Shown here: piece by piece, positions 7,696-15,479 of the stretch | Layout: each line of letters opens with the position of its first letter | Numbering within the stretch: the stretch's first letter is position 1 | Origin: Fibrobacter sp. | GTDB lineage: Bacteria; Fibrobacterota; Fibrobacteria; Fibrobacterales; Fibrobacteraceae | Direction of reading: 5' to 3' | Length of the DNA: 47,366 nt | NCBI GenBank assembly: GCA_017649565.1 | Contig: JAGCGO010000086.1 | Span: 1-47,366, forward strand | Made by a program: the position numbers and the translations under genes | The notes under the pieces: generated by a model | Databases searched by the model: none | What the model was told of the DNA's origin: nothing | The model's input: the letters and a program-made list of their open reading frames with translations, nothing else

Positions 7696-10600
7696 ATGAA
7701 AAATTTTAATAAAGACAACAGTATGAAAAAGTTTAAATGTGTTCTTGGAATGGCCACTTTGGCTTTGTCCATGGTTGGCAACGCCGTTGCTGCTCCGCCG
7801 GCTATGCCTACTGTGCCGAGCAGTGCTCCCATCATCACCGTTACTACGCCAAGTGAATGGATTGGCCTCCAGGACAAGATTGATCTTCTTTCTTCGAACG
7901 AAAAGGAACTGGTTATCCGGGTGAGTGGAGATATCAGTTTCTCCAACGATATCGGTATGCCTTGGTCCGGTGCTCCTGCCAACTTGGCTAGCTCAATTGA
8001 CCTTCACAAAAGAAATGTCTATATCGTAGGCGAAAAGAATTCTTCGTCGAATTCCCTTTCGGGTATTCATTTGAAGGGCGCAGGAGCGTCTCTTCTCAAG
8101 AATGTCGATACCGTCTATATTGAAAACGTGGACCTCAAGAACTGCTACCTGCTGGCTGAAGCGGATGACTCCCATAAATCTGCGGCGTTCCTTGCGCCTC
8201 GTGCTAAGGGTGTCTTCCTGAATAATGTCACGCTTGAAAATGTCGGTGTGAAGGGTGTCCCGGCTACTGGTGGGAAGACTCCTGTTTTTTCGACCGCAGC
8301 ATTTCTTGTCGATACAACCTCTTGCAGTGGGACTAGCTGTGGTGCGCTTGTTTTCCAAGACCTCTCTGTTGAAGGCTTGACCATTGATTCTTTGCTGTCC
8401 GTAAGAACAGGCGGATTTGCTGCATATGCTTCCGGTAGCGTTTCAATGCAGTCGTCTCAATTAAAGAATATTTCGATAGGCTTCTCTACGGACGATCCTA
8501 ATTGGGCCGGCTCGATTACCTCTGCTTATATGGGCGGTGTTGTCGCTGAAATGACTTCGGTGGCTAGTCTCTACATCCAAAATTCGTCCATCGAATTGGC
8601 TCCGTTGAAATTTGAATCGGTTGACCTGGAGTCCTTCTTTATCTATATGGGCGGTGTTGTCGGATCGCTTGAAGTGGGCTCGATTCAATTAGAAAAATCG
8701 ACATTCTCCGGAAATATTGATATCGTCAATAATAACTTGGACGGTGCTGGTGTTCCGCTAAAGCCAAGAGTGGGCGGTGTCGCTGGCTATTGGATGCCGA
8801 AGAGCAACACTCCTACCTTGAATTTGCAAATGGAAGAATGTGTTTCCACGGTGGATATTACGACGAATCTTGAAATTCCTATAATTGTTTCGGGAACGTA
8901 CGATGAAGAACTTGATTTTAGTTTTTCAAGTGCCTTTGGTGGATTCTTTGGTTCCATGATACCGGGCGTGAGCAGTCTTGCGGGCGTTATAAATCGTTCT
9001 ACATATTCCGGCAAGATCGATTACAAAACGAAGGCAGAGTCATTCACGACTATAGGTGGATTTATCGGTATATGGGGAAATGGGTCGATTACTTTTAATG
9101 ACAATGTTGTGAACGGTTCGGGTATAAGCTATCAGGGCCCTTATTCCGCTATTGGTGCCCTTGTTGGAATCGTGAAGAATACGAAAGCCGGAGTCTTCGT
9201 GAACAACCTTGAAGTTGACAATGCTATCGAGGCCTCGATTTCTCCCGCAGAAGGTATTTCCGTAGGTGGAGTCTTCGGCCTTGCGATTAATTCTCCTGTG
9301 GCATTAAACGGAGTTTCTATCAAGAGTGAAATCTCTGTCAATGACGCCACTGCTTTTTCTCCGTCCCTGGCGCATCCGATTGATTTGTCTATGGGTGGAG
9401 CCATCGGTTACATTGGAAACTCGAATAGCCTTCAAATGCAAAATGTCAGCTATGAAGGCAGCCTTTCTTCGGTTCGTTATTATAACGTTATCGCCAAGGA
9501 ACAGTACGTTGGTGGTCTTGTTGGCAAACTCAAGCAAACGTCGATCTCTATCGACAGTGCCCGAGTTGAAGGTAAAGACGGCACTTTGATGTCTGTAAGC
9601 TTTACTGGGGGCGGAGATAAGGACAAATTCAAAGCGGTTCAAATGGGCGGTCTTATCGGTGCATCTCCGTTCTTGCCCAGTGAAGGTGGCAGGCCTTCGC
9701 TGACTATAAGTGAATCTTTTGTTTCCGGAACAATTGCTGCGACGGGCATGAAAAATTCCGATACCTCGTGTGTTTCTGGCTTTGTTGGACTCTATGCTGT
9801 TGCAGACTCTGTCAAAATCTCCGATTCATATTATAAAGGAGCCCTTACTACCGCAATGACAAAGCCTTCGGCAAGTAAAGTTTCCGGATTTATGACCCTT
9901 GCTGCGGGTGCAAACTCTGTTTCCGTAAACAACAGCTATGTCTATGATGCGAATGCGACCGCCAGTAAGATTGTCATAGGACAACACGATTTGACGGAGA
10001 CGAAGGCATATATGTTCAGTTCGCTGGACGAGTCTTTGGAATGGAATACTGTGGAAGCCTCTTCGCCCGCGTTTGCTTACCTTTTGAATGATGGAGAAGA
10101 GACTCCTCACTGGGGTTACAATGCGAACGAAAACGATGGCCTTCCGCAACTGTCTTTCAAGAAGGGTGAAAAAGTTGAACCGATCAAGAAGATTACCCTG
10201 CGCGAGTTCGATGAAAGCGGGTCCACTCCGGTCGACATTGAGATCTATACCGATTCCGAAGGCAAGTGGGAACTTACTGCTAATGGCAAAAGGTTTAGCG
10301 AGGACCTTATGGTGCCTTTCTATAATCCCAAGACCAACAAGCTTGTTGCATGGACAACGAATGACGGAACCGTTTGGAAAGGCCTTGCGGAGACTTCTGC
10401 AAAACTTAAGGATGGGATGGTGTTCAAGAAGCAGATTTCCGATCCTCCCAAAGTGATTTTCGATGTCGATACTACAGGTGGCGAGTCCGGGAAGGATAGC
10501 AGGGTCGTATTCTGGGATGATCCTGAATATAGCCTAGTTGACAGTGCCTCCTTGCCGATTGCCTTGTTCAAGCTCGTGAACGGCAATAACGACAGTGCTT

Positions 10601-12729
10601 TCTACAAGGGTGCTTTCTGGAAGATTGACGGTCAGTCCCTTCTGGTGTCTTCTTCGGAAGATTTGATTGAGTATGCGGTCAAGAAAAAGTCGACCGAAGT
10701 GAAACTTGTGTTTGCCCTGGATTCTTTGCATAAGCTGATGCTTTCTGCCCATAATGGCGGATATGGCATGACTGCCGAAGAAAAGGCTCTGCAAGCGTCA
10801 CTGGAGAGTATGAAGTTCCAGACAGTGTTGTTTACCTCCCTTCCGGAGGTTAAAATCCAGTATAACGCGATGGGTTATGAAAGGGAGACGACTTTCAGGC
10901 CGCAGCTCATTGTTCTGCCGAAGCTGGATTCCTTGGCGATCCTCAGTGTGAAGGGTGCTGATTCTTCCGAGTATACGGCAGTCCTTTCCAACTTTTATTC
11001 TAAGGATACCATCGGAAATCTGTCCTTTGGTGAAAAAATTGATTTGTCTACAAAGTCCTTGAATGACACTCTCCTTGTCACCACGATGTATCGTCCGGCG
11101 AAACCTGATACGGGTTCAAGCTCTTCCAGTTCTTCGAATCCTTCGAGTTCGTCTAGTTCGTCCAGCCCGTCGAATTCGGGTAACCCGAGTGGTCCGAATC
11201 CGTCTACACCGGGGGTTGATGACAATCGTTCCGGCGAGTGCCCGGACAGCGTTACGATCGCTGAATCTCATGTGCTCCAGTCCGGTTCTGCGGCTTTGTT
11301 CACCTTCACTATCAAGATCCCGTCGTTCTGCCAGACGGTCATCAAGCCTAGGGTTATCGTTTCTGGCCCCGATAGTGTCTTGATGGACTCTGTCCTGAAT
11401 TATCGCAAAAAGAACGAGTTCGTATTCTACCCGCTGAATCCGGGTATGTACACCTTCAAGGTCAATGCTTCTTCGAAGAAGAGCAAGACGATCAAAAAGG
11501 AATTCTCCGCCAATATCGAACTCCGTGGCCGCGCATGGAACATGGTGGCTTACGGTTCTTGGCCGAAGAACGTCCTGAAGGGTGCTAAGCCGACGATTTA
11601 TATGTGGAACGAATCGAATGCCATTGGCGACTACTGGCAGTACGAAGCGCTGCCCAATGGGTATCAGCCTGACGAGCTGACCGGTTACTGGGTCAGGTCT
11701 GAAAAGGCCATGAGCTTCAGCTTGGATCTGCCGCTCAAGAAGGCCGAATCCGATTCCCTGAGCTGGACGGTCGATAAGAAGTTCAGTGGCTGGAATTTGC
11801 TTGCCAACCCGTATTCCTGGAACCTCTATGTGGGTACTGTGGAAGGCTTCAAGTCTCCTGAAAATGGCTCTTCTCCGATTTGGCGTTGGAATGCCGACGA
11901 TGCCCGCTACGATCCTTCCGACACCCTGTTCGCCAACGAGGCTTTCTGGGTCAGTACCGACAAGAAGCGCACCTTGAGCGTCAGCACCAAGCCGGTGTTC
12001 CCTGCTCCTAAGGTTGCCAAGAAGAACAAGAACTCTCTCCTGAAGGTCGCCTCCAAGAACTCCTGGAGCATGGTGCTTGTCGCAACGTCCGAAAATGGCG
12101 TGTCCGATATGTGGAACGTCTTCGGTGTCGGTTCCAAGGATATCGCCATTGCCGAACCGCCTGCCGGTATGGGTGATGCTGTCCGCGCCTCCTTCGTGGG
12201 CGAAGGCAATGCCCTGCTTGCCAAGCGTATCCTTGCCAGGACTTCCGCTGACGAATATTCCTGGAAGGTCCAGCTGAACGCTTCGAAGAGCGAAAAGGTG
12301 AACCTGTCGCTCGAAGGCCTGGACGAAGTCCGCGCCCTGGGTTACCGTGCCGTGCTCGTCATGGACGGCAAGACCTACGAATGGGGCGACGCCTCTTCGA
12401 TCAGCGTGGAAACTTCGGGCTCCAAGACTGCCGAGCTGAAGGTCGTTCCGGCCAAGGCTCAGATCGCACATTCCAAGGGCATTGCCGACATGAAGTACAG
12501 TGTCGCTGCCGGCCAGTTTGCCGTGAACTTCAGCGTTCCTGCTGAAATGGCGGGCAAGGATGCCGAAGTGCGCCTGCTCGACATGAACGGCAACGTGCTC
12601 TCGATGGCCCGCGGTAAGGCTCAGGCTGGGTCGAACGATATGCGTCTTGGCTCTGTCTCCCGCAACGGCGCGTACGTGCTTATGGTCCGCGTGGGCAGTG
12701 CAACTCGCAGCGCCCGTATCGCTTTCTAA
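7696..12729 (+). CDS. Giant exported repeat protein with GLUG-like repeats, Ser linker and sorting-like C-terminus
   Basis: 1677 residues. The signal peptide lies within the first 33 residues (MKKFKCVLGM... NAVA-AP). Between about residues 277 and 735 a GG(V/F/L)xG core such as MGGVVG, VGGVAG, IGGFIG, VGGLVG and MGGLIG recurs about twelve times, spaced 30-50 residues, as in GLUG-type beta-solenoids of surface adhesins. Residues about 1139-1165 are a Ser/Pro linker. The following 440 residues are beta-rich. The final about 70 (EVRLLDMNGNVL, then NGAYVLMVRVG and RIAF) resemble type A C-terminal domains of type IX secretion cargo. It starts 19 bases after the preceding stop and is likely cotranscribed with the two upstream envelope genes. 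Adhesion or substrate binding is inferred. Confidence 0.72.
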   Translation: MKNFNKDNSMKKFKCVLGMATLALSMVGNAVAAPPAMPTVPSSAPIITVTTPSEWIGLQDKIDLLSSNEKELVIRVSGDISFSNDIGMPWSGAPANLASSIDLHKRNVYIVGEKNSSSNSLSGIHLKGAGASLLKNVDTVYIENVDLKNCYLLAEADDSHKSAAFLAPRAKGVFLNNVTLENVGVKGVPATGGKTPVFSTAAFLVDTTSCSGTSCGALVFQDLSVEGLTIDSLLSVRTGGFAAYASGSVSMQSSQLKNISIGFSTDDPNWAGSITSAYMGGVVAEMTSVASLYIQNSSIELAPLKFESVDLESFFIYMGGVVGSLEVGSIQLEKSTFSGNIDIVNNNLDGAGVPLKPRVGGVAGYWMPKSNTPTLNLQMEECVSTVDITTNLEIPIIVSGTYDEELDFSFSSAFGGFFGSMIPGVSSLAGVINRSTYSGKIDYKTKAESFTTIGGFIGIWGNGSITFNDNVVNGSGISYQGPYSAIGALVGIVKNTKAGVFVNNLEVDNAIEASISPAEGISVGGVFGLAINSPVALNGVSIKSEISVNDATAFSPSLAHPIDLSMGGAIGYIGNSNSLQMQNVSYEGSLSSVRYYNVIAKEQYVGGLVGKLKQTSISIDSARVEGKDGTLMSVSFTGGGDKDKFKAVQMGGLIGASPFLPSEGGRPSLTISESFVSGTIAATGMKNSDTSCVSGFVGLYAVADSVKISDSYYKGALTTAMTKPSASKVSGFMTLAAGANSVSVNNSYVYDANATASKIVIGQHDLTETKAYMFSSLDESLEWNTVEASSPAFAYLLNDGEETPHWGYNANENDGLPQLSFKKGEKVEPIKKITLREFDESGSTPVDIEIYTDSEGKWELTANGKRFSEDLMVPFYNPKTNKLVAWTTNDGTVWKGLAETSAKLKDGMVFKKQISDPPKVIFDVDTTGGESGKDSRVVFWDDPEYSLVDSASLPIALFKLVNGNNDSAFYKGAFWKIDGQSLLVSSSEDLIEYAVKKKSTEVKLVFALDSLHKLMLSAHNGGYGMTAEEKALQASLESMKFQTVLFTSLPEVKIQYNAMGYERETTFRPQLIVLPKLDSLAILSVKGADSSEYTAVLSNFYSKDTIGNLSFGEKIDLSTKSLNDTLLVTTMYRPAKPDTGSSSSSSSNPSSSSSSSSPSNSGNPSGPNPSTPGVDDNRSGECPDSVTIAESHVLQSGSAALFTFTIKIPSFCQTVIKPRVIVSGPDSVLMDSVLNYRKKNEFVFYPLNPGMYTFKVNASSKKSKTIKKEFSANIELRGRAWNMVAYGSWPKNVLKGAKPTIYMWNESNAIGDYWQYEALPNGYQPDELTGYWVRSEKAMSFSLDLPLKKAESDSLSWTVDKKFSGWNLLANPYSWNLYVGTVEGFKSPENGSSPIWRWNADDARYDPSDTLFANEAFWVSTDKKRTLSVSTKPVFPAPKVAKKNKNSLLKVASKNSWSMVLVATSENGVSDMWNVFGVGSKDIAIAEPPAGMGDAVRASFVGEGNALLAKRILARTSADEYSWKVQLNASKSEKVNLSLEGLDEVRALGYRAVLVMDGKTYEWGDASSISVETSGSKTAELKVVPAKAQIAHSKGIADMKYSVAAGQFAVNFSVPAEMAGKDAEVRLLDMNGNVLSMARGKAQAGSNDMRLGSVSRNGAYVLMVRVGSATRSARIAF

Positions 12730-12735
12730 TCGCGA

Positions 12736-13563
12736 ATGCTTATAGGATGTCATCTCTCTTCGTCGCAAGGATTCCTTGCGATGGGGGAGTGCGCCCTTTC
12801 TATAGGGGCGAACGTCTTCCAGTTCTTTACAAGAAATCCCCGCGGCGGTGCCGCAAAACCGTTTGACCAGGGCGACGCCTCCGCTCTGGTCGGCATGTTG
12901 CGCGAGAACGGGTTCGGTCCCGTACTCGCGCACGCCCCCTACACGCTCAACCCCTGCGCCGCGGACGAAGGCCTCCGGCAGTACGCCCGCGACGTGATGG
13001 CCGACGACCTGTGGCGCATGGACCATTTCCCGGGCGCGATGTACAACTTCCATCCGGGCAGCCACGTGAAGCAGGGAACCGAACGCGGGATTGAGCTGAT
13101 TGCCGAACACCTGAACGCCATCCTTCGCCCGGACCTGAAGACCGTGGTGCTCCTCGAGACCATGGCGGGGAAGGGAAGCGAGGTTGGGCGCACGTTCGAG
13201 GAACTGCGCGCGATTATCGACCGCGTGGAACTGGCGGACAAGCTCGGGGTGTGTCTTGACACCTGCCACGTGCACGACGGTGGCTACGACATCGTGAACC
13301 GCCTGGACTGGGTTCTGGAACAGTTTGACAAGATCATCGGGCTAAATCGCCTCCGCGCGATCCACCTGAACGACAGCAAGAATCCGCTCGCAAGCCATAA
13401 GGACCGCCACGAGGTTATCGGCGCCGGTTTTATAGGACTGGATGCGCTGGTGCGCGTCGTGAACCACCCGGCGCTGAAGGATCTGCCGTTCTACCTGGAA
13501 ACCCCGAACGAGCTCCCCGGATACGCCGCCGAAATTGCGCTTATGCGCAAACATACGATGTAG
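12736..13563 (+). CDS. nfo: Endonuclease IV (AP endonuclease)
   Basis: 275 residues of an apurinic/apyrimidinic endonuclease of the TIM-barrel Nfo family, which nicks DNA 5' to abasic sites in base excision repair. The motifs carrying the zinc ligands are present in order: [52 protein letters not shown] and FYLETPNE. The length is typical. The ATG lies 6 bases after the preceding surface-protein stop with no visible Shine-Dalgarno sequence, so it may be read through from that long transcript even though the functions are unrelated. Uracil-DNA glycosylase, an earlier step in the same pathway, lies about 5 kb away on the other strand. Confidence 0.95.
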   Translation: MLIGCHLSSSQGFLAMGECALSIGANVFQFFTRNPRGGAAKPFDQGDASALVGMLRENGFGPVLAHAPYTLNPCAADEGLRQYARDVMADDLWRMDHFPGAMYNFHPGSHVKQGTERGIELIAEHLNAILRPDLKTVVLLETMAGKGSEVGRTFEELRAIIDRVELADKLGVCLDTCHVHDGGYDIVNRLDWVLEQFDKIIGLNRLRAIHLNDSKNPLASHKDRHEVIGAGFIGLDALVRVVNHPALKDLPFYLETPNELPGYAAEIALMRKHTM

Positions 13564-13677
13564 CATCGCCGCATTAGCTTGGCTTGCTCTGCGTCGGCCA
13601 GGGAAGGGGTGGGTCCCCTCCCGCAAAAAAAAACGTTTTTTCTTTAATTTTTTTTTGAATTTTTGTGAAAAATCCCC

Positions 13678-13705
13678 TTGACAATCAAATCGTTTTATCT
13701 ATATT
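13678..13705 (+). promoter_or_regulatory. Sigma-70-like promoter of tRNA-Asn
   Basis: TTGACA at 13678-13683 and TATATT at 13700-13705 are separated by 16 bases and lie 20 bases before the tRNA. The -10 continues as TATATTTG, which also fits the TAnnTTTG form used by Bacteroidota. The upstream sequence 13564-13677 holds a small G/C hairpin near 13606 and A- and T-tracts, which may act as an UP element, and no gene. Confidence 0.75.
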
Positions 13706-13725
13706 TGGGGTCGTCTAACAGACGA

Positions 13726-13798
13726 TGCTTCATAGCTCAGTTGGTAGAGCCCGCGACTGTTAATCGCGTTGTCCTTGGTTCGAGTCCAAGTGAAGCAG
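13726..13798 (+). tRNA. tRNA-Asn (anticodon GTT)
   Basis: A full cloverleaf can be drawn by eye. The acceptor arms TGCTTCA (13726-13732) and TGAAGCA (13791-13797) pair perfectly. The D arm is GCTC/GAGC, the anticodon arm is CGCGA-CTGTTAA-TCGCG with GTT at 13759-13761, and the T arm is CTTGG-TTCGAGT-CCAAG. The discriminator base is G at 13798. CCA is not encoded and must be added by nucleotidyltransferase. A promoter precedes it and a strong terminator follows, so it is a single-gene transcription unit. Confidence 0.97.
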
Positions 13799-13801
13799 CT
13801 T

Positions 13802-13840
13802 AGAACCCCGTTCGAAAGAGCGGGGTTCTTTGTTTTTTTT
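13802..13840 (+). terminator. Rho-independent terminator of tRNA-Asn
   Basis: A perfect 9-bp stem, AGAACCCCG at 13802-13810 with CGGGGTTCT at 13821-13829, is followed by a T-rich run (TTGTTTTTTTT). Confidence 0.9.
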
Positions 13841-13857
13841 CGGGTCCTGATTTGTTA

Positions 13858-13885
13858 TTGGATTTTTTTATTGAATTTTTATATT
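13858..13885 (+). promoter_or_regulatory. Putative promoter of the FISUMP lipoprotein gene
   Basis: TTGGAT at 13858-13863 and TATATT at 13880-13885 are 16 bases apart. The ATG at 13924 follows after a leader of about 30 bases, which contains GGAGG at 13910-13914, 9 bases before the start. That ribosome binding site settles the start codon. Confidence 0.55.
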
Positions 13886-13923
13886 TCGCGAACAAAAATC
13901 CAATAGCGTGGAGGAATTATCCT

Positions 13924-14991
13924 ATGTATAGATTTGCTTTGTTGTGCGCCTCTTTTGGGCTGGGCCTTGTTTTGAGCGCCTGTGGCGATTCGGATGCAAC
14001 GTCGTCGAGAGAAAGTGCGGAAGCCGAGGTTTCCAGGGATTCTGTCAAAACCATTTATGACTTGGGCGAGTGCACCAAAAAGCGTAACGGGGAAATGGTG
14101 TATGTGCAAAAGGACGATTCGTATCATCTGTGTAAAGGTGGGAATTGGTTGAAACTGGAGGCTACGGAGGAGTCGCCTTCGTCTGAGGAGTCTTCGAGTT
14201 CTTTGAAAAAGAAATCATCCTCGTCTTCCGCCAAGTCTTCCAGTTCGTCGAAGTCCAAGTCCTCATCTTCTGCCAAGTCATCCAGTTCGGAAGATCTGGA
14301 GGAACCTGAGATTTCCGAGGAGTCCAGTTCTTCCGAGGTGTCCAGCTCGTCGAAAAATGATTTGCTGCAGCCGCGTGAACCGATTATGGATTTGTCCGTG
14401 GAATATGATTGCGAAGAGTACAAGTGCATCACGACCGAGTTCTTGAACCAGGATAAGCTCGATTCCGGCATTTACGGCCAGTTCCTCGATGTCCGCGACA
14501 GTCAGGTTTATCGTACCATTGCAATCGGTTCGCAGATTTGGCTTGCCCAAAATTTGAATTACGTGACCGAAAAAAGCGAGTGCCTTGACGAAGATGATGC
14601 TAATTGCGAAAAATATGGACGCCTGTATTATCAGCAGGAAGCGCTCATGGCTTGTCCAGAGGGTTGGCATTTGCCTAGCGACGAGGAGTGGAATGCCCTG
14701 GATACTATTGTTCAACGTTTAAAGGAGGGTAGTGATGGTAATGGAAATTACTTGAAATCCGATAGTACATGGACCTTCGAAATTGGAGTCGACCAATTCG
14801 GATTCTCCGGCCTTGCTAGTGGTTATTTCGGAAATGTTCATGTTTGCGGCGGCTACCATGGTGTGTACTGGACTTCGGATACATATCAATACCGTTGCCT
14901 TCTGAATGACAAAGCAAGCCTTTATGCCTACAAGGAAACTTACAGCAAGAATTGGGGCATGTCCATCCGTTGCCTGATGGATGACGAATAG
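13924..14991 (+). CDS. FISUMP-domain lipoprotein with serine-rich linker
   Basis: 355 residues. The leader ends in the lipobox LSAC with Cys20 as the predicted lipidated residue. After a short Cys-containing region (DLGECTKKRNGEMVY) comes a Ser/Lys/Glu linker at about residues 80-150, built of SSSSS blocks typical of Fibrobacter surface proteins. The C-terminal 190 residues are a FISUMP domain: YGQFLDVRDSQVYRTIAIG, QIWLAQNLNY, CPEGWHLPSDEEWNAL, GLASGYFG and the closing GMSIRCLMDDE. A longer upstream frame was rejected in favour of this ATG because of the GGAGG site and the lipobox. The protein is likely anchored in the outer membrane and surface-exposed. Function is unproven. It stands alone between two terminators. 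Confidence 0.92.
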   Translation: MYRFALLCASFGLGLVLSACGDSDATSSRESAEAEVSRDSVKTIYDLGECTKKRNGEMVYVQKDDSYHLCKGGNWLKLEATEESPSSEESSSSLKKKSSSSSAKSSSSSKSKSSSSAKSSSSEDLEEPEISEESSSSEVSSSSKNDLLQPREPIMDLSVEYDCEEYKCITTEFLNQDKLDSGIYGQFLDVRDSQVYRTIAIGSQIWLAQNLNYVTEKSECLDEDDANCEKYGRLYYQQEALMACPEGWHLPSDEEWNALDTIVQRLKEGSDGNGNYLKSDSTWTFEIGVDQFGFSGLASGYFGNVHVCGGYHGVYWTSDTYQYRCLLNDKASLYAYKETYSKNWGMSIRCLMDDE

Positions 14992-15020
14992 CATTCTTCG
15001 CTTCTATTTGTATAAACAGG

Positions 15021-15048
15021 GACCTGCCTTCATGGCGGGTCTATTTTT
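15021..15048 (+). terminator. Rho-independent terminator after the FISUMP gene
   Basis: GACCTGCC (15021-15028) pairs with GGCGGGTC (15034-15041) with one G-U pair and a TTCAT loop, followed by TATTTTTA. Confidence 0.75.
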
Positions 15049-15062
15049 ATTTATGATTTTTT

Positions 15063-15068
15063 TATATT
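15063..15068 (+). promoter_or_regulatory. Putative -10 element placed for a leaderless mRNA
   Basis: TATATT(T) ends 5-6 bases before the ATG at 15075, so transcription would be expected to start at or next to the start codon. No ribosome binding site is visible between them. No clear -35 box is present. Confidence 0.4.
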
Positions 15069-15074
15069 TAGCGT

Positions 15075-15476
15075 ATGCTCAAGAAACTTTTTATCGCTAT
15101 TCTCGCGGCTGCGGCTTTCACGCTGGCGGCTGATCCTGTCACTGTCGAAGCCCGCCTGACCGAAATTCCGGGCAAGATGCCGAGCAACGACCTGTACAGC
15201 TACGTGTACGTGTTCAAGTACAAGGTGCAGAAGGTCGTCTCTGGCAGTCTCGACGCAAAGGAAATCCTCGTGGGCGTGTACAACCCGCTCATCGCCCGCG
15301 GCAAGGTCAAGGACAAGATGGCCGACAAGAGCAAGGGCAACGTGGGCGAGTTCAAGGCGAAGGCCAAGCACACGCTCAAGATTGTGCCGCTCGAGGGCAA
15401 CTGGGACGGGGCTGTCGAAGACGAGTACTTCGATGACGAATCCCCGCGCTATCTGGCAATCGAGGTGAACGAGTAG
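15075..15476 (+). CDS. Small exported protein of unknown function next to AlgI-like gene
   Basis: 133 residues with a signal peptide (MLKKLFIAILAAAAFTLA-AD). The mature 115 residues are polar and Lys-rich, with beta-strand-like segments such as YVYVFKYKVQKVVSGSL and EILVGVYNPLIARGKVKD, ending RYLAIEVNE. It contains no cysteine, no transmembrane helix and no recognised catalytic motif. The stop lies 3 bases before the start of the O-acyltransferase gene, so the two are almost certainly translated from one message and the protein may act in the same envelope-modification process. I do not recognise the family. Confidence 0.75.
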   Translation: MLKKLFIAILAAAAFTLAADPVTVEARLTEIPGKMPSNDLYSYVYVFKYKVQKVVSGSLDAKEILVGVYNPLIARGKVKDKMADKSKGNVGEFKAKAKHTLKIVPLEGNWDGAVEDEYFDDESPRYLAIEVNE

Positions 15477-15479
15477 GCC

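Noticed and set aside
4857..7982. 1041-codon antisense frame across the barrel protein
   Set aside because: It crosses two convincing plus-strand genes and has no recognisable domain; a shadow of the codon bias.
11116..13275. 719-codon antisense frame over the giant repeat protein and nfo
   Set aside because: It overlaps the well-supported nfo gene and shows low-information composition rich in H, R, V and G.
13602..13622. G/C hairpin after nfo as a terminator
   Set aside because: The paired part is short and is followed by A-residues rather than a T-run on the plus strand.
14160..14360. Ser-codon repeats as a possible CRISPR-like or mobile repeat
   Set aside because: The TCNTCN-type repetition simply encodes the serine linker of a FISUMP lipoprotein and has no spacer structure.
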